Positions 19,841 through 28,031 of a stretch of DNA of 64,000 bases are shown piece by piece. The translations under genes were made by a program, and so were the position numbers. The notes beneath the pieces are model-generated. The model ran no database searches. It saw nothing but the letters and a program-made list of their open reading frames with translations, and had not been told where the DNA came from. Numbering within the stretch: position 1 is the first letter of the stretch; the number at the start of each line of letters is the position of its first letter. The DNA lies in contig DUCN01000098.1 in NCBI GenBank assembly GCA_012959805.1, positions 319,646-383,645 of the forward strand, in the 5' to 3' direction. This DNA is from Myxococcales bacterium (GTDB lineage Bacteria > Myxococcota_A > UBA9160 > UBA4427).

Positions 19841-21127
19841 GTGAGTCTCGATAAACAAGCACTCGAATATCATGCTGCTGGCCGTCCGGGAAAGATAAAG
19901 GTCGTTCCGACGACACCTTGTGCGACGGCCGACGATCTTTCTCTGGCGTATTCGCCGGGCGTTGCGGCGCCGTGTCTCGCGATCGAAAAAGATCCAGAGG
20001 ACGCATACAAATACACGGCCAAGGGAAATCTCGTTGCCGTGATCAGTAACGGCAGCGCCGTACTGGGCCTCGGAAATATTGGCGCGCTTGCCGGTAAGCC
20101 GGTGATGGAAGGCAAGGGTGTTTTGTTTAAGCGCTTTGCCGATGTCGACGTCTTCGACATTGAAGTCGATAGCCAGGACCCCGCTGAGATCATTCGTTTT
20201 TGCGAAATGATCGCGCCGACCTTCGGCGGCATCAATCTCGAGGATATTCGGGCGCCCGAATGCTTCGAGATCGAAGAGAAGCTGAAGGCGAGCCTCGACA
20301 TCCCCGTATTCCACGATGATCAGCATGGCACGGCGATCATTTCTGCCGCCGCGATTCTGAACGGACTCGAAATCCAGGACAAGAAGATCGACGAAGTGAA
20401 AGTCGTCTTTTCCGGCGCGGGTGCTGCGGCCATTTCCTGCGCGAAGCTCTACAAGGACATCGGCGTGAAGGCCGAGAACATTTTGATGTGCGATAGCCGC
20501 GGTGTGATGTGGGAGGGTCGTGGCGAGGGGTACAACAAGTACAAGGACGAATTCGTCGTGGAGACCGATGCACGAACTCTTGCGGATGCAATGGTTGGAT
20601 GCGATGTCTTCGTCGGATTGTCACAGAAGGGTGTCGTCACGAAGGATATGGTGAAGAGCATGGCGGACCGGCCCCTGATCTTTGCCATGGCAAATCCCGA
20701 TCCTGAGATTACGCCGACGGACGCGAAGGCGGCTCGATCGGACGCGATTTGTGCGACCGGGCGGTCCGACTATGCAAACCAGGTGAATAACGTTCTGGGA
20801 TTCCCCTTCATCTTCCGTGGTGCGCTCGACGTTCGAGCCAGCAAGATCAACGAAGAGATGAAGTTGGCGGCCACCTATGCGCTCGCCGAGTTGGCCAAGC
20901 GTGGCGAGGCGGTTCCCGAAGCGGTCAAGAACGCGTACCCGGGTGAGAACTTCGATTTTGGTCCCGAGTACATCATTCCGAAGCCCTTCGATTCTCGCGT
21001 GTTGCTCTACGTTGCACCGGCGGTGGCGAAGGCGGCGATGGACTCGGGCGTCGCTCGGCAGCCGATCGACCTGCTCGAATACGAGAAGAGACTGAACCAG
21101 ACGATCGGAGAGATTGCATCTCTCTGA
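19841..21127 (+). CDS. NAD(P)-dependent malic enzyme, short form
   Basis: 428 aa. GTG 19841 is chosen (AAAGGA eight bases upstream). [11 protein letters not shown] contains the catalytic Tyr region, FNDDQHGTA-like [11 protein letters not shown] carries metal ligands, and [14 protein letters not shown] is the nucleotide site. The protein ends soon after the malic-enzyme domain and lacks the phosphotransacetylase-like domain of MaeB. It converts malate to pyruvate plus CO2 and NAD(P)H. Monocistronic with a strong terminator. Confidence 0.95.
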   Translation: MSLDKQALEYHAAGRPGKIKVVPTTPCATADDLSLAYSPGVAAPCLAIEKDPEDAYKYTAKGNLVAVISNGSAVLGLGNIGALAGKPVMEGKGVLFKRFADVDVFDIEVDSQDPAEIIRFCEMIAPTFGGINLEDIRAPECFEIEEKLKASLDIPVFHDDQHGTAIISAAAILNGLEIQDKKIDEVKVVFSGAGAAAISCAKLYKDIGVKAENILMCDSRGVMWEGRGEGYNKYKDEFVVETDARTLADAMVGCDVFVGLSQKGVVTKDMVKSMADRPLIFAMANPDPEITPTDAKAARSDAICATGRSDYANQVNNVLGFPFIFRGALDVRASKINEEMKLAATYALAELAKRGEAVPEAVKNAYPGENFDFGPEYIIPKPFDSRVLLYVAPAVAKAAMDSGVARQPIDLLEYEKRLNQTIGEIASL

Positions 21128-21164
21128 TCTGACGCGACCTAACGTGATCTAGGATCTGAAAGTC

Positions 21165-21212
21165 ATCGGCCGGTGACCTCACGAGAAATGAGGACTCCGG
21201 CCGATTTTTTTT
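21165..21212 (+). terminator. Rho-independent terminator after malic enzyme gene
   Basis: Arms ATCGGCCGG (21165-21173) and CCGGCCGAT (21196-21204) pair perfectly. The stem continues with TGACCTCA/TGAGGACT in part, a loop of about seven bases, and a run of eight or nine Ts. One of the clearest terminators in the window. Confidence 0.95.
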
Positions 21213-21226
21213 GTGCGAGCGGACTT

Positions 21227-21904
21227 CTATCCCGTTCCCATCGGTAGCGTTGCCAGAAGCTCCTTGGCTTCCTTGCGGATCGTGAGCAGGGTTTGGGGGT
21301 CGAGGCCGAGGCCATCGATGGCATGTTTGATCGTTGCCTTGCTGCTCTTGTCGACAGAGGTATGCGCGCTCACGCAGTCGCGTTCCGAGTCAGTCATTTC
21401 CGAAAGCGAATCGTTCTCCTTTGGGATCACGCCGGCGCCTAATGAATGAGCTACTTCATTTGCGATGGCGACTGTCGCCGAGAGAAGATGAATTTCGCCT
21501 TTGCGAATGACCTGGTGGTGGTTCGAGAGCGTGATCTGGATGTCTTCCGGTAGTTCCCAGATGCCAGCCATGAGTTCGCCGGCGCGTTGATCGATGAGAC
21601 TGTCTCGTTCGAAGAGGTCCACGACTTCATCGATCTCGACATCCGCCCGTCCGCTCAAACTCATGAGTTCGACGGCGACGGCGGGCAAGGTGGGAGGTTG
21701 ATAGTCCGGCGCTTCAATACATGCCAGGAGTTGCTCGACCATGGCCTCTTCGTCGAGCAGAACGTCGTGGCCCGCGGAGATCGTTACGCGGCCATCTCCG
21801 TACCCTTCCTCGCCCTTCTTCTTGCCTCGTTTCAGAAATGCCAACTGGAGAACCCTCGTTTGGAGTACACGCTTGATTGGAAGCCACCCACGCGATCGGC
21901 TCAC
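21227..21904 (-). CDS. HDOD-domain protein with internal deletion
   Basis: Up to 225 aa; a TTG at 21844 (FLKRGKKKG N-terminus) may be the true start. It begins like an HDOD protein (YQPPTLPAVAVELMSLS, VDLFERDSLI), but residue ~104 jumps straight to the C-terminal part (GELMAGIWELPEDIQITLSNHH). The middle of the domain, including the region holding the HD-like motif and about 100 residues, is missing in frame. Probably a non-functional or minimal derivative. It is convergent with the malic enzyme gene and separated by the terminator. Confidence 0.65.
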   Translation of the reverse strand: MSRSRGWLPIKRVLQTRVLQLAFLKRGKKKGEEGYGDGRVTISAGHDVLLDEEAMVEQLLACIEAPDYQPPTLPAVAVELMSLSGRADVEIDEVVDLFERDSLIDQRAGELMAGIWELPEDIQITLSNHHQVIRKGEIHLLSATVAIANEVAHSLGAGVIPKENDSLSEMTDSERDCVSAHTSVDKSSKATIKHAIDGLGLDPQTLLTIRKEAKELLATLPMGTG

Positions 21905-22220
21905 ACGCGCGAAGCTTGAGAAATCGAATCATCCGCGTGTGAGTTGTTCAAGGGTTCTGCCGAGACGTTTTTCGCGGTGAGGTTTTGGCGCCAGGGACCC
22001 TAAAATCACCGCAGCTATTCGAGGCCGCCGTCAGGAATTAACGTCGGACATGCCACTCCTATTCAAGGGACCGGTGGAATGATTAGACGAGTGTTGCTTA
22101 CAGGACCTTCTTCTGGAATCGTTCAACTCTTTCGCAATCGTTCGCGGCCCGGCACCAAAAGCTAGGCGCGCACGCAATCAGCCGATTGCTGATCTAGGTG
22201 AGGACTGCCAGGGAGCCAGC
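21905..22220. other. Intergenic, no feature seen
   Basis: 316 bases between divergent genes (HDOD remnant and GNAT). No ORF, palindrome or terminator was recognised; promoters for both genes are expected here. Confidence 0.4.
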
Positions 22221-22709
22221 ATGCTGATTCGAGACTACGACCCCGAAGATGCGAACGAGGTCGCTGACCTCTTTCACGATTCGGTTCACGGGATTGACTC
22301 CCCGACGCTCTCGCCCGCGCAGCTCGAAGCGTGGGCCCCGACACCTCCCGACTACCCGGCCTGGCGCACGCGGCTTACGATCAAGATGCCCTATCTCGCC
22401 TGTTCGGATGGGAAAATCATCGGCTTCATCGAGTTGGAAGCGGACGGGCATATCGATTGTTTCTACACCCATGCCGATCACCAGAGGCAGGGCGTTGGAG
22501 CAGCCCTCTACGCACATCTACTCGCCCAGGCGGGAGTTCGCGAAATCGTCGACCTCTATGTCGAAGCGAGTGAAATCGCCAGGCCATTTTTCGAGAAGAG
22601 TGGATTTGCGCTCGGCAAACGGAATCGAATTGAGCGAGGCGGCGAGATCCTGACGAATTATTCGATGACTTTGAAACGATCGGGCGGTTCGGCTGAGGGC
22701 GGCGCATGA
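22221..22709 (+). CDS. GNAT N-acetyltransferase
   Basis: 162 aa. GNAT fold with the acetyl-CoA-binding signature DHQRQGVGAALYAHLL and a C-terminal Cys/Phe-poor strand (EKSGFALGKRNRIERGGE) like YafP-type small acetyltransferases. Substrate unknown. GGGAG lies five bases before the ATG. Its stop overlaps a tiny ATG frame (22706-22774) which in turn overlaps the next start. Confidence 0.88.
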   Translation: MLIRDYDPEDANEVADLFHDSVHGIDSPTLSPAQLEAWAPTPPDYPAWRTRLTIKMPYLACSDGKIIGFIELEADGHIDCFYTHADHQRQGVGAALYAHLLAQAGVREIVDLYVEASEIARPFFEKSGFALGKRNRIERGGEILTNYSMTLKRSGGSAEGGA

Positions 22710-22770
22710 GCGGAGCTGTGGATTCAATGGCGGGTTTGCCAATGGCGTCGCCTGACCCGGGCGAACCCGC

Positions 22771-22998
22771 GTGATGCAGGGCTTCGCAGCCTTTGACTTG
22801 GTCGTGACTGGAATGCTCGCCCTCCCCCCTTTTGCGCATCTTTTCGTTCGGTTTCTCTACGCAGCGAACGATTGGCTTCTGGGTGCTGAATCCATCTCGA
22901 TCGTCCCGGCGATTCCACCGATTGGTTGGCTCTTCTTCAACCTTGCCGGGGCAGCCATGCCGTTCGTTCGCCTCATCCTGTGCGCATTTCACGAATAG
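22771..22998 (+). CDS. Small two-helix membrane protein, possibly truncated
   Basis: 75 aa with two hydrophobic segments (FDLVVTGMLALPPFAHLFVRFL and a second around WLFFNLAGAAMPFVRLI, both shown only in part here). It reads like the N-terminal half of a four-helix family with the same AFDxxxTxxxALPP start, so it may be a truncated gene. GTG 22771 or ATG 22774 start; a 22-codon frame at 22706-22774 bridges it to the GNAT gene by overlaps. Function unknown. Confidence 0.45.
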   Translation: MMQGFAAFDLVVTGMLALPPFAHLFVRFLYAANDWLLGAESISIVPAIPPIGWLFFNLAGAAMPFVRLILCAFHE

Positions 22999-23031
22999 CG
23001 TTCGTTCGCTGCCGAAAATCCGGATGAATTG

Positions 23032-23814
23032 CTAGGGCTGGCCGTCGCGATTGGCGACTGGGCTCTCAGCCACCGCCGCATCCTCTTTCTTGCGTCGGGC
23101 TGGCTCAAAGAACCACGCGACGCCGACGCCCACGAGGTAGAGAACGATCATCGGGCCGGCCAGGAAGATCTGACTCACGATGTCAGGTGGCGTCAGCAAT
23201 GCTCCGAGAATGAACATGGCGACGACCGCGTAGGGCGTTCCAGCAAAGAGTTGCTTGGCCGAGACGATGCCGGTGATTGAGAGGAAGAAGACGAAGAGCG
23301 GGAGTTCGAAGGCGATTCCAAAGGCCAGGAACAGGCGAGTCGTCATACTGAAGACCTCTTTCATGGTCCACGCCGATACGACCCATTCATTGTCCCAGCT
23401 GTTGAAGAACTCGAAGACGATCGGAAAGACGGCGGAGTATCCGAAGATCGCGCCGCCGGCGAAGAGTCCGGTGGAAAAGAACACGAATGGGAAGATGGCA
23501 CGGCGTTCGTTGTCGTAGAGGCCGGGTGCGATGAATGACCAGAGCTGCCAGAAAGTGATGGGCAGACTCAATACAAAGCCAGAGAGAATCGCGCATTTGA
23601 TGTAGGTAAAGAAAATTTCGGTCGGAGCGATGGCTTGGAGGCGGCTGTTCTTAGCGCCTAACGCCTCGGTCGCCGGGGCGAGCAAGAAGCCAAAAATCTC
23701 TTCTGCAAAATTGAAGGAGAGCGCGGTTCCGAATGCGATGGCCCCGACGATCCAGCCGATTCGCCGACGCAGCTCAGTGAGATGGTCAGAGATCGGGAGT
23801 GCGCGATCATCCAC
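23032..23814 (-). CDS. tatC: Sec-independent translocase TatC
   Basis: 260 aa from GTG 23814, which overlaps the tatB stop by eight bases; longer in-frame extensions are shadows of tatB. ISDHLTELRRRI is the TatC N-terminal signature, followed by six TM helices and FELPLFVFFLS, PPDIVSQIFL. TatC recognises twin-arginine signal peptides and builds the translocon with TatA/B. No tatA next to it. Confidence 0.95.
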   Translation of the reverse strand: MDDRALPISDHLTELRRRIGWIVGAIAFGTALSFNFAEEIFGFLLAPATEALGAKNSRLQAIAPTEIFFTYIKCAILSGFVLSLPITFWQLWSFIAPGLYDNERRAIFPFVFFSTGLFAGGAIFGYSAVFPIVFEFFNSWDNEWVVSAWTMKEVFSMTTRLFLAFGIAFELPLFVFFLSITGIVSAKQLFAGTPYAVVAMFILGALLTPPDIVSQIFLAGPMIVLYLVGVGVAWFFEPARRKKEDAAVAESPVANRDGQP

Positions 23815-24319
23815 GCTGCGGATCCGCCGGTTTCGTCGCAGAGACCGGCACATTGCCAAGCTCTGAGTCTGCCGGCTCGTCGTTTTCCTTGGCGTCGTGC
23901 GGCGCGTCAGAGCCCTCGCCGCTGACCGGTTCAGCGTTTTCAACTTCCACGGCGGCTTCGTCTACGTCGTGATGCGCGTGGTCGTGCTCCTCGCCGAGGG
24001 GAAGTTCGCCGGCCCCTTCATTTGCAGGGTCGCGCTTGGGCGTGTCGAGATCGTCGCCCGCTTGGGAGGGACGGTCCTGCGATGGGTCGGAGAGGTTGTT
24101 TTCTGGACGATGGATCGTCTGGTTTCGGGTGGGGTCCTGGCGCAGGTCCCGCTCGAGTTCATCGAGGGCGAGGCTCTGTCGAAGGTCATTGCTGGCGCGA
24201 CGGAATTCCGCGAGTCCGCGACCCATGGTTCGGGCGAGCTCGGGGATTCGCTTCGGTCCGAAGACCAGCAGCGCGACGACAAGAATCGCCATGAGTTCCA
24301 TTGGACCGATTCCAAACAT
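23807..24319 (-). CDS. tatB: TatA/TatB-type translocase subunit
   Basis: 170 aa. MFGIGPMELMAILVVALLVFG (single TM helix, shown in part) then KRIPELARTMGRGLAEFR, the amphipathic helix of TatB-like proteins. The Glu8 and Pro22 equivalents are present. The long acidic tail (HDHAHHDVDE, NDEPADSE) is low complexity. With no separate tatA in view it may serve in a TatBC or minimal TatAC system. Confidence 0.9.
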   Translation of the reverse strand: MFGIGPMELMAILVVALLVFGPKRIPELARTMGRGLAEFRRASNDLRQSLALDELERDLRQDPTRNQTIHRPENNLSDPSQDRPSQAGDDLDTPKRDPANEGAGELPLGEEHDHAHHDVDEAAVEVENAEPVSGEGSDAPHDAKENDEPADSELGNVPVSATKPADPQRG

Positions 24320-24567
24320 AGATCAACAATCTAGCAGGTCGGGCAATCGTTTCTCTGGGCGCGCACAATCCCGTCTGGCCGACTGGGTGTGGAGGCGGGG
24401 GGGCATGGCAACCGCCTGGTCTATTCGCCACGACCCTGGCCTTCAGCGTGACCCCAAGTCGTCCAACACAATGTTGGGAGTCGGCCGGCTTCCCCGATTC
24501 GAATTGGGCGACCCCCTTGCCCGAACTCACCGTGAGCCGGGCGGCCAATTTTGTTCGCCGCGCTTCC

Positions 24568-24966
24568 CTATCTGCGAAGCGCAGTATTGCGGCGGCGCAC
24601 CCGCATCATCGGACGTTCGCCACTTTCTCGAAGCATCGAAATGCCTGCTTCCGCGCGGCCTTCCTTGGTTTCTCGACACCAGACCACTCGTGCGAGCCCA
24701 TCGATGGAGACCCTGCCATCGATATCTCGAAGCGTGATCTGAAGAAGCTCACCAGGCCAGACACGTTCGGCGAGATCGAGCCCGAGGCCGCCTTCTGAGC
24801 GATCCTGCGTATAGGCGACGTGTCGACCTTCGTTGGCCAGTCGACGCGGATATCGGCTGTATTCGACGACGTGAACGGTTTGTTCGCGAGGCTCTGCACG
24901 CGTTGCCGCATAAGTGGTTTCGCGTTTGAGCGCTTCGCTCTTCTGAAGTTGGCTCGCCGGGTTCAT
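24568..24966 (-). CDS. PilZ-domain protein (c-di-GMP effector)
   Basis: 132 aa. PilZ features: basic YSRYPRRLANEG ahead of QDRSEGGLGLDL, corresponding to RxxxR and (D/N)xSxxG, then WPGELLQITL and LARVVWC strands. The loop supports c-di-GMP binding, though the RxxxR spacing is imperfect. ATG 24966 overlaps the stop of the HD-GYP gene (ATGA), so a c-di-GMP phosphodiesterase and an effector are coupled. Confidence 0.75.
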   Translation of the reverse strand: MNPASQLQKSEALKRETTYAATRAEPREQTVHVVEYSRYPRRLANEGRHVAYTQDRSEGGLGLDLAERVWPGELLQITLRDIDGRVSIDGLARVVWCRETKEGRAEAGISMLRESGERPMMRVRRRNTALRR

Positions 24967-26213
24967 GCAGCACCTCGTTTGTTAGTTCTAAAGGATTCTT
25001 CAGGTTCGAAATCGATTGAACTGAGTGATCCAGCCGCGCCGACGGCTTCGAGTGCACCGCCTTCGGCCAGTCCGCAAAAGAGCGTCACTAGATTTGGATC
25101 GAATTGTCGGCCGGCTTCGCGGCGAAGCTCTGCCAAGGCCTCTTCCCGAGTCTTCGCCGTCCGGTAGGGTCGTTCGCAGGTCATGGCATCAAAGGCATCG
25201 ACGACTGCGATGATGCGTGCAGCGAGTGGGATATCGTCGCCGACTAGCCCGTCCGGGTAGCCCTTGCCATCATGGCGCTCGTGGTGATGACGAACCGTCG
25301 TCGCCACAGGGATCGCCAGACCCAGAGGAAGCAGGAGTCGTTCGCCGACTGCGGGATGGTCATGAATCGATTCGAGTCGCTTGGGCTCCGGCATGATATT
25401 TCCGGACAGCAGATCGCTGGCGGCGCCCACCTTGCCAATATCGTGGAGAAAAGCAGCCATTCGGACGTGTTCGCGTTCTTCTCGGGAGAGACAAAGTCGA
25501 GTGGCTACGAGGTCCGCGTAAAAGGCAACGCGTCTTACGTGACCGCGCATGTAGATGTCTCGACTCTCGATCGTTTCGGCGAGCACTTCGATAAATTCGA
25601 TGGTTCGAGATCCGCCGACTCGCGCGCGACCGGCTTCCGGACCGAGAATGGGTTCCGTCAAAGCGGCTCGTAATCGTTCCTGAGCGAGGGTGCTCGCATC
25701 GAGTTCTTCGAGTACGACGTCGGCATGTCGGTTGGTCCCGAGAACGCGGCCGATGTCTTCGAGAAAGCGCACCATTCGACCGCGGCTCTCGCGTCGTGCG
25801 AGCGCTTGCTCGACGGAGGCCGTGACCTGTACGACATCAAAGGGCTTGGTTAGATAGTCGAAAACTCCGTGGCGAATTCCTTCGACTGCCGTCTCCACCG
25901 ATCCGCAGCCGGTGATGACGATGATCTCGGTCTGGGGAAACTCGGCGCGGATGGTTCGCATGAGTTCGTCGCCCTTCATTCCGGGCATGTTGAGATCGAC
26001 GGTGACGAGATCGATCTCGTCGGTCCTGAGAATTTCCAGCGCAAAGGCTCCATCTTCGGCGGTGCTGACGTGGTAACTGCCCGAGAGAATCATGCGCAGG
26101 GATTCGCGCGGCCCGCGCTCGTCGTCCACCACGAGGACCCGCGGTTGGCGTGCTTCCGGGGCCTCTGATGGAAGGGCTGGCTTGCGCTCGAGATTTTCTG
26201 GAATCGCTGACAT
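24963..26213 (-). CDS. Response regulator with HD-GYP c-di-GMP phosphodiesterase
   Basis: 416 aa. Receiver ~24-140 with phospho-acceptor Asp73 and Lys123 in TKPFD. A ~60-residue linker helix follows. The HD-GYP domain is ~200-390: HDIGK (257-261) and HHERHDGKGYP (310-320), with VVDAFDAMTCERPYR, all diagnostic of a functional RpfG-like enzyme. It probably hydrolyses c-di-GMP when phosphorylated. Overlaps the PilZ gene. A consensus-matching -24/-12 promoter ends only a dozen bases before the ATG. The cognate kinase is likely in this block. Confidence 0.92.
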   Translation of the reverse strand: MSAIPENLERKPALPSEAPEARQPRVLVVDDERGPRESLRMILSGSYHVSTAEDGAFALEILRTDEIDLVTVDLNMPGMKGDELMRTIRAEFPQTEIIVITGCGSVETAVEGIRHGVFDYLTKPFDVVQVTASVEQALARRESRGRMVRFLEDIGRVLGTNRHADVVLEELDASTLAQERLRAALTEPILGPEAGRARVGGSRTIEFIEVLAETIESRDIYMRGHVRRVAFYADLVATRLCLSREEREHVRMAAFLHDIGKVGAASDLLSGNIMPEPKRLESIHDHPAVGERLLLPLGLAIPVATTVRHHHERHDGKGYPDGLVGDDIPLAARIIAVVDAFDAMTCERPYRTAKTREEALAELRREAGRQFDPNLVTLFCGLAEGGALEAVGAAGSLSSIDFEPEESFRTNKRGAA

Positions 26214-26225
26214 ACCCGCTCATAG

Positions 26226-26241
26226 AGCAAGCCACATGCCA
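26226..26241 (-). promoter_or_regulatory. Sigma-54 (-24/-12) promoter of HD-GYP gene
   Basis: On the minus strand TGGCATGTGGCTTGCT matches the consensus TGGCAYRNNNNTTGCW with the exact GG-N10-GC spacing. It reads toward the HD-GYP gene, whose ATG at 26213 is about where the RNA would start (roughly +2 to +4). The neighbouring NtrC-type activator gene makes sigma-54 control plausible. Confidence 0.6.
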
Positions 26242-26465
26242 TGCCAGATCGATGTGCAGATAGATCGGCAACTCATTGAAAACAAACGCTTATTTTGCAT
26301 CTATTATTAAGGAAACGCGTTCGCATTAAGATCGACGCCAGCGCGAACGTAGTGCCGTCCGACTCGGCAATGAACGTCCAAGTCTTTGTTATTAAAGATG
26401 AATTTATGATGTTCGCATCTGAACGGACAACCATGGGCTCGGGTACAGGAGCGTACGGCTGGTGA

Positions 26466-27842
26466 TCAGTCGATTGGGGCGTCTTCGGGTAACTCGATCC
26501 CGAGCTTGTCCATCTTCAGTTTGAGAACACGACGCGTGATTCCCAGGGCATTCGCCGTGCGCGTCTGATTCCAGTGATGGCTTTCGAGGGATTCTCGGAG
26601 AATGTCGGTCTCGAAGCGCACCACGGTTTCGTCGAAGCTTCGTTCCCCCTGGCGCCATTGTTCGCGCAGTGCTTCGGCCTGTCCGGTTCGCCCGATCGAA
26701 ATTGGAAGGTCCTGCACGTCGATTGTGTCGGCTTCGCATAACGCCAGTCCGTGCTCGATGGCATTCTCCAGTTCACGAACATTGCCTGGCCAGCTGTACC
26801 CATCGAGTGAGCCCAATGCGGCGGCGGTCAACTGCTTGCCTTCCCCCTCCGCGGATCGGGTCAGAAAGCTGGTTGCCAGTAGTCGAATATCTTCGCGTCG
26901 ATCACGCAATGGTGGGAGTTCTACGGGAACGACATTGACGCGGTAGAAGAGGTCTTCCCGAAAATTGCCCTCGGCGACTTCTTTGGCGAGGTCGCGATTG
27001 GTCGCGGTGACGATCCGAACATCGACCTTGATCGTCGTGCTCGAACCCACCCGCTCGAAGCTTCGCTCTTGCAGGGCCCGCAATAGTTTGACCTGAACAG
27101 CGGGATCGAGTTCACCGATTTCATCGAGAAAGAACGTGCCGGAATTCGCGGATTCGATCCGTCCGATCCGGCGATCCGTTGCTCCCGTAAACGCGCCCTT
27201 TTCGTGTCCGAAGAGCTCGCTTTCGATCAGCTCTCGTGGGATTGCGCCGCAATTGACCGCGATGAAAGGTCCCTCGGAACGGGTCGAGAGGTCATGAATC
27301 GCCCGGGCGACGAGTTCCTTTCCGGTTCCGCTTTCACCGGTCACGAGTACGGTCGCTTGGGATTTCGCGATTCGTTCGATGTTTCGGAAAATGCCGCGCA
27401 TGACCTCGCTCTTGCCGATCATGCCGCAGAGTTGTTGTCGGTCTTCGACTTCGTCGCGAAGGCGCTCGACCTCCTCCTGGAGTTCGCCCTTTTCGAGCAG
27501 ATTGCGAACCTTGATTCGAAGCGCATCGAGCTCGAAGGGCTTCGTAATGAAATCTGCAGCGCCACGCTTCATGGCCTCCACCGCGGCGTTCACCGTATTC
27601 GTCGCTGTCAACACGATGACGGGTGCCCTAACACCACGCTCTGTGAGTTCCGCGAGTAACTCGAGGCCGCTGCGTTCCGGCATGACGAGATCAAGCAAGA
27701 TCAGGTCCGGTGTCGCGAGAGCAACCTCACGCAACGCCGAATCAACATCCCCGGCGATCGTTACATCCCCTTCAGACTTGAGCAGCATGCGCAGCGATTC
27801 CTGCACGCCCGGTTCATCATCAACAACCAAGATTCGCGACAT
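26466..27842 (-). CDS. NtrC-family sigma-54 response regulator
   Basis: 458 aa. Receiver 1-120 with Asp51 and Lys101. AAA+ ~140-375: Walker A GESGTGKE (169-176), GAFTGA (216-221, sigma-54 contact), Walker B FFLDEI, and [18 protein letters not shown]-terminal Fis-type HTH ([32 protein letters not shown]). A complete, canonical activator. The upstream 28032-30041 gene on the same strand encodes a kinase-like protein and may be its partner. Confidence 0.95.
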   Translation of the reverse strand: MSRILVVDDEPGVQESLRMLLKSEGDVTIAGDVDSALREVALATPDLILLDLVMPERSGLELLAELTERGVRAPVIVLTATNTVNAAVEAMKRGAADFITKPFELDALRIKVRNLLEKGELQEEVERLRDEVEDRQQLCGMIGKSEVMRGIFRNIERIAKSQATVLVTGESGTGKELVARAIHDLSTRSEGPFIAVNCGAIPRELIESELFGHEKGAFTGATDRRIGRIESANSGTFFLDEIGELDPAVQVKLLRALQERSFERVGSSTTIKVDVRIVTATNRDLAKEVAEGNFREDLFYRVNVVPVELPPLRDRREDIRLLATSFLTRSAEGEGKQLTAAALGSLDGYSWPGNVRELENAIEHGLALCEADTIDVQDLPISIGRTGQAEALREQWRQGERSFDETVVRFETDILRESLESHHWNQTRTANALGITRRVLKLKMDKLGIELPEDAPID

Positions 27843-27875
27843 CGGTTCTTCTCTCGTTCGGGGGGCGGGCCGCGA

Positions 27876-27974
27876 TAGTACTGCGCTTTCGCGATCTTCT
27901 CCCTGCGGCGTCCTCGGCGTCCTCGGCGTACGGGAGTACGCCTTCGGTCCGAGGATCGCGAAATCACAGCACTC
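27876..27974. repeat. Long imperfect inverted repeat between kinase and NtrC genes
   Basis: Arms TTTCGCGATC (27887-27896) and GATCGCGAAA (27954-27963) pair perfectly, with partial pairing outside them. Inside are a hairpin GGCGTAC/GTACGCC with a four-base loop and a 9-base unit (CCTCGGCGT) repeated in tandem. Could be an RNA structure or a remnant of a REP/MITE-like element; it may also act as an attenuator between the two genes. Confidence 0.5.
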
Positions 27975-28031
27975 TTGTGGCCCGTGCCCGGGTTGGCAGT
28001 TGGGTTTGGGCGAATTCGGACGGCGGAGAAT

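Noticed and set aside
24186-24548. Minus-strand ORF between tatB and the PilZ gene
   Set aside because: Largely overlaps tatB in another frame and has no domain.
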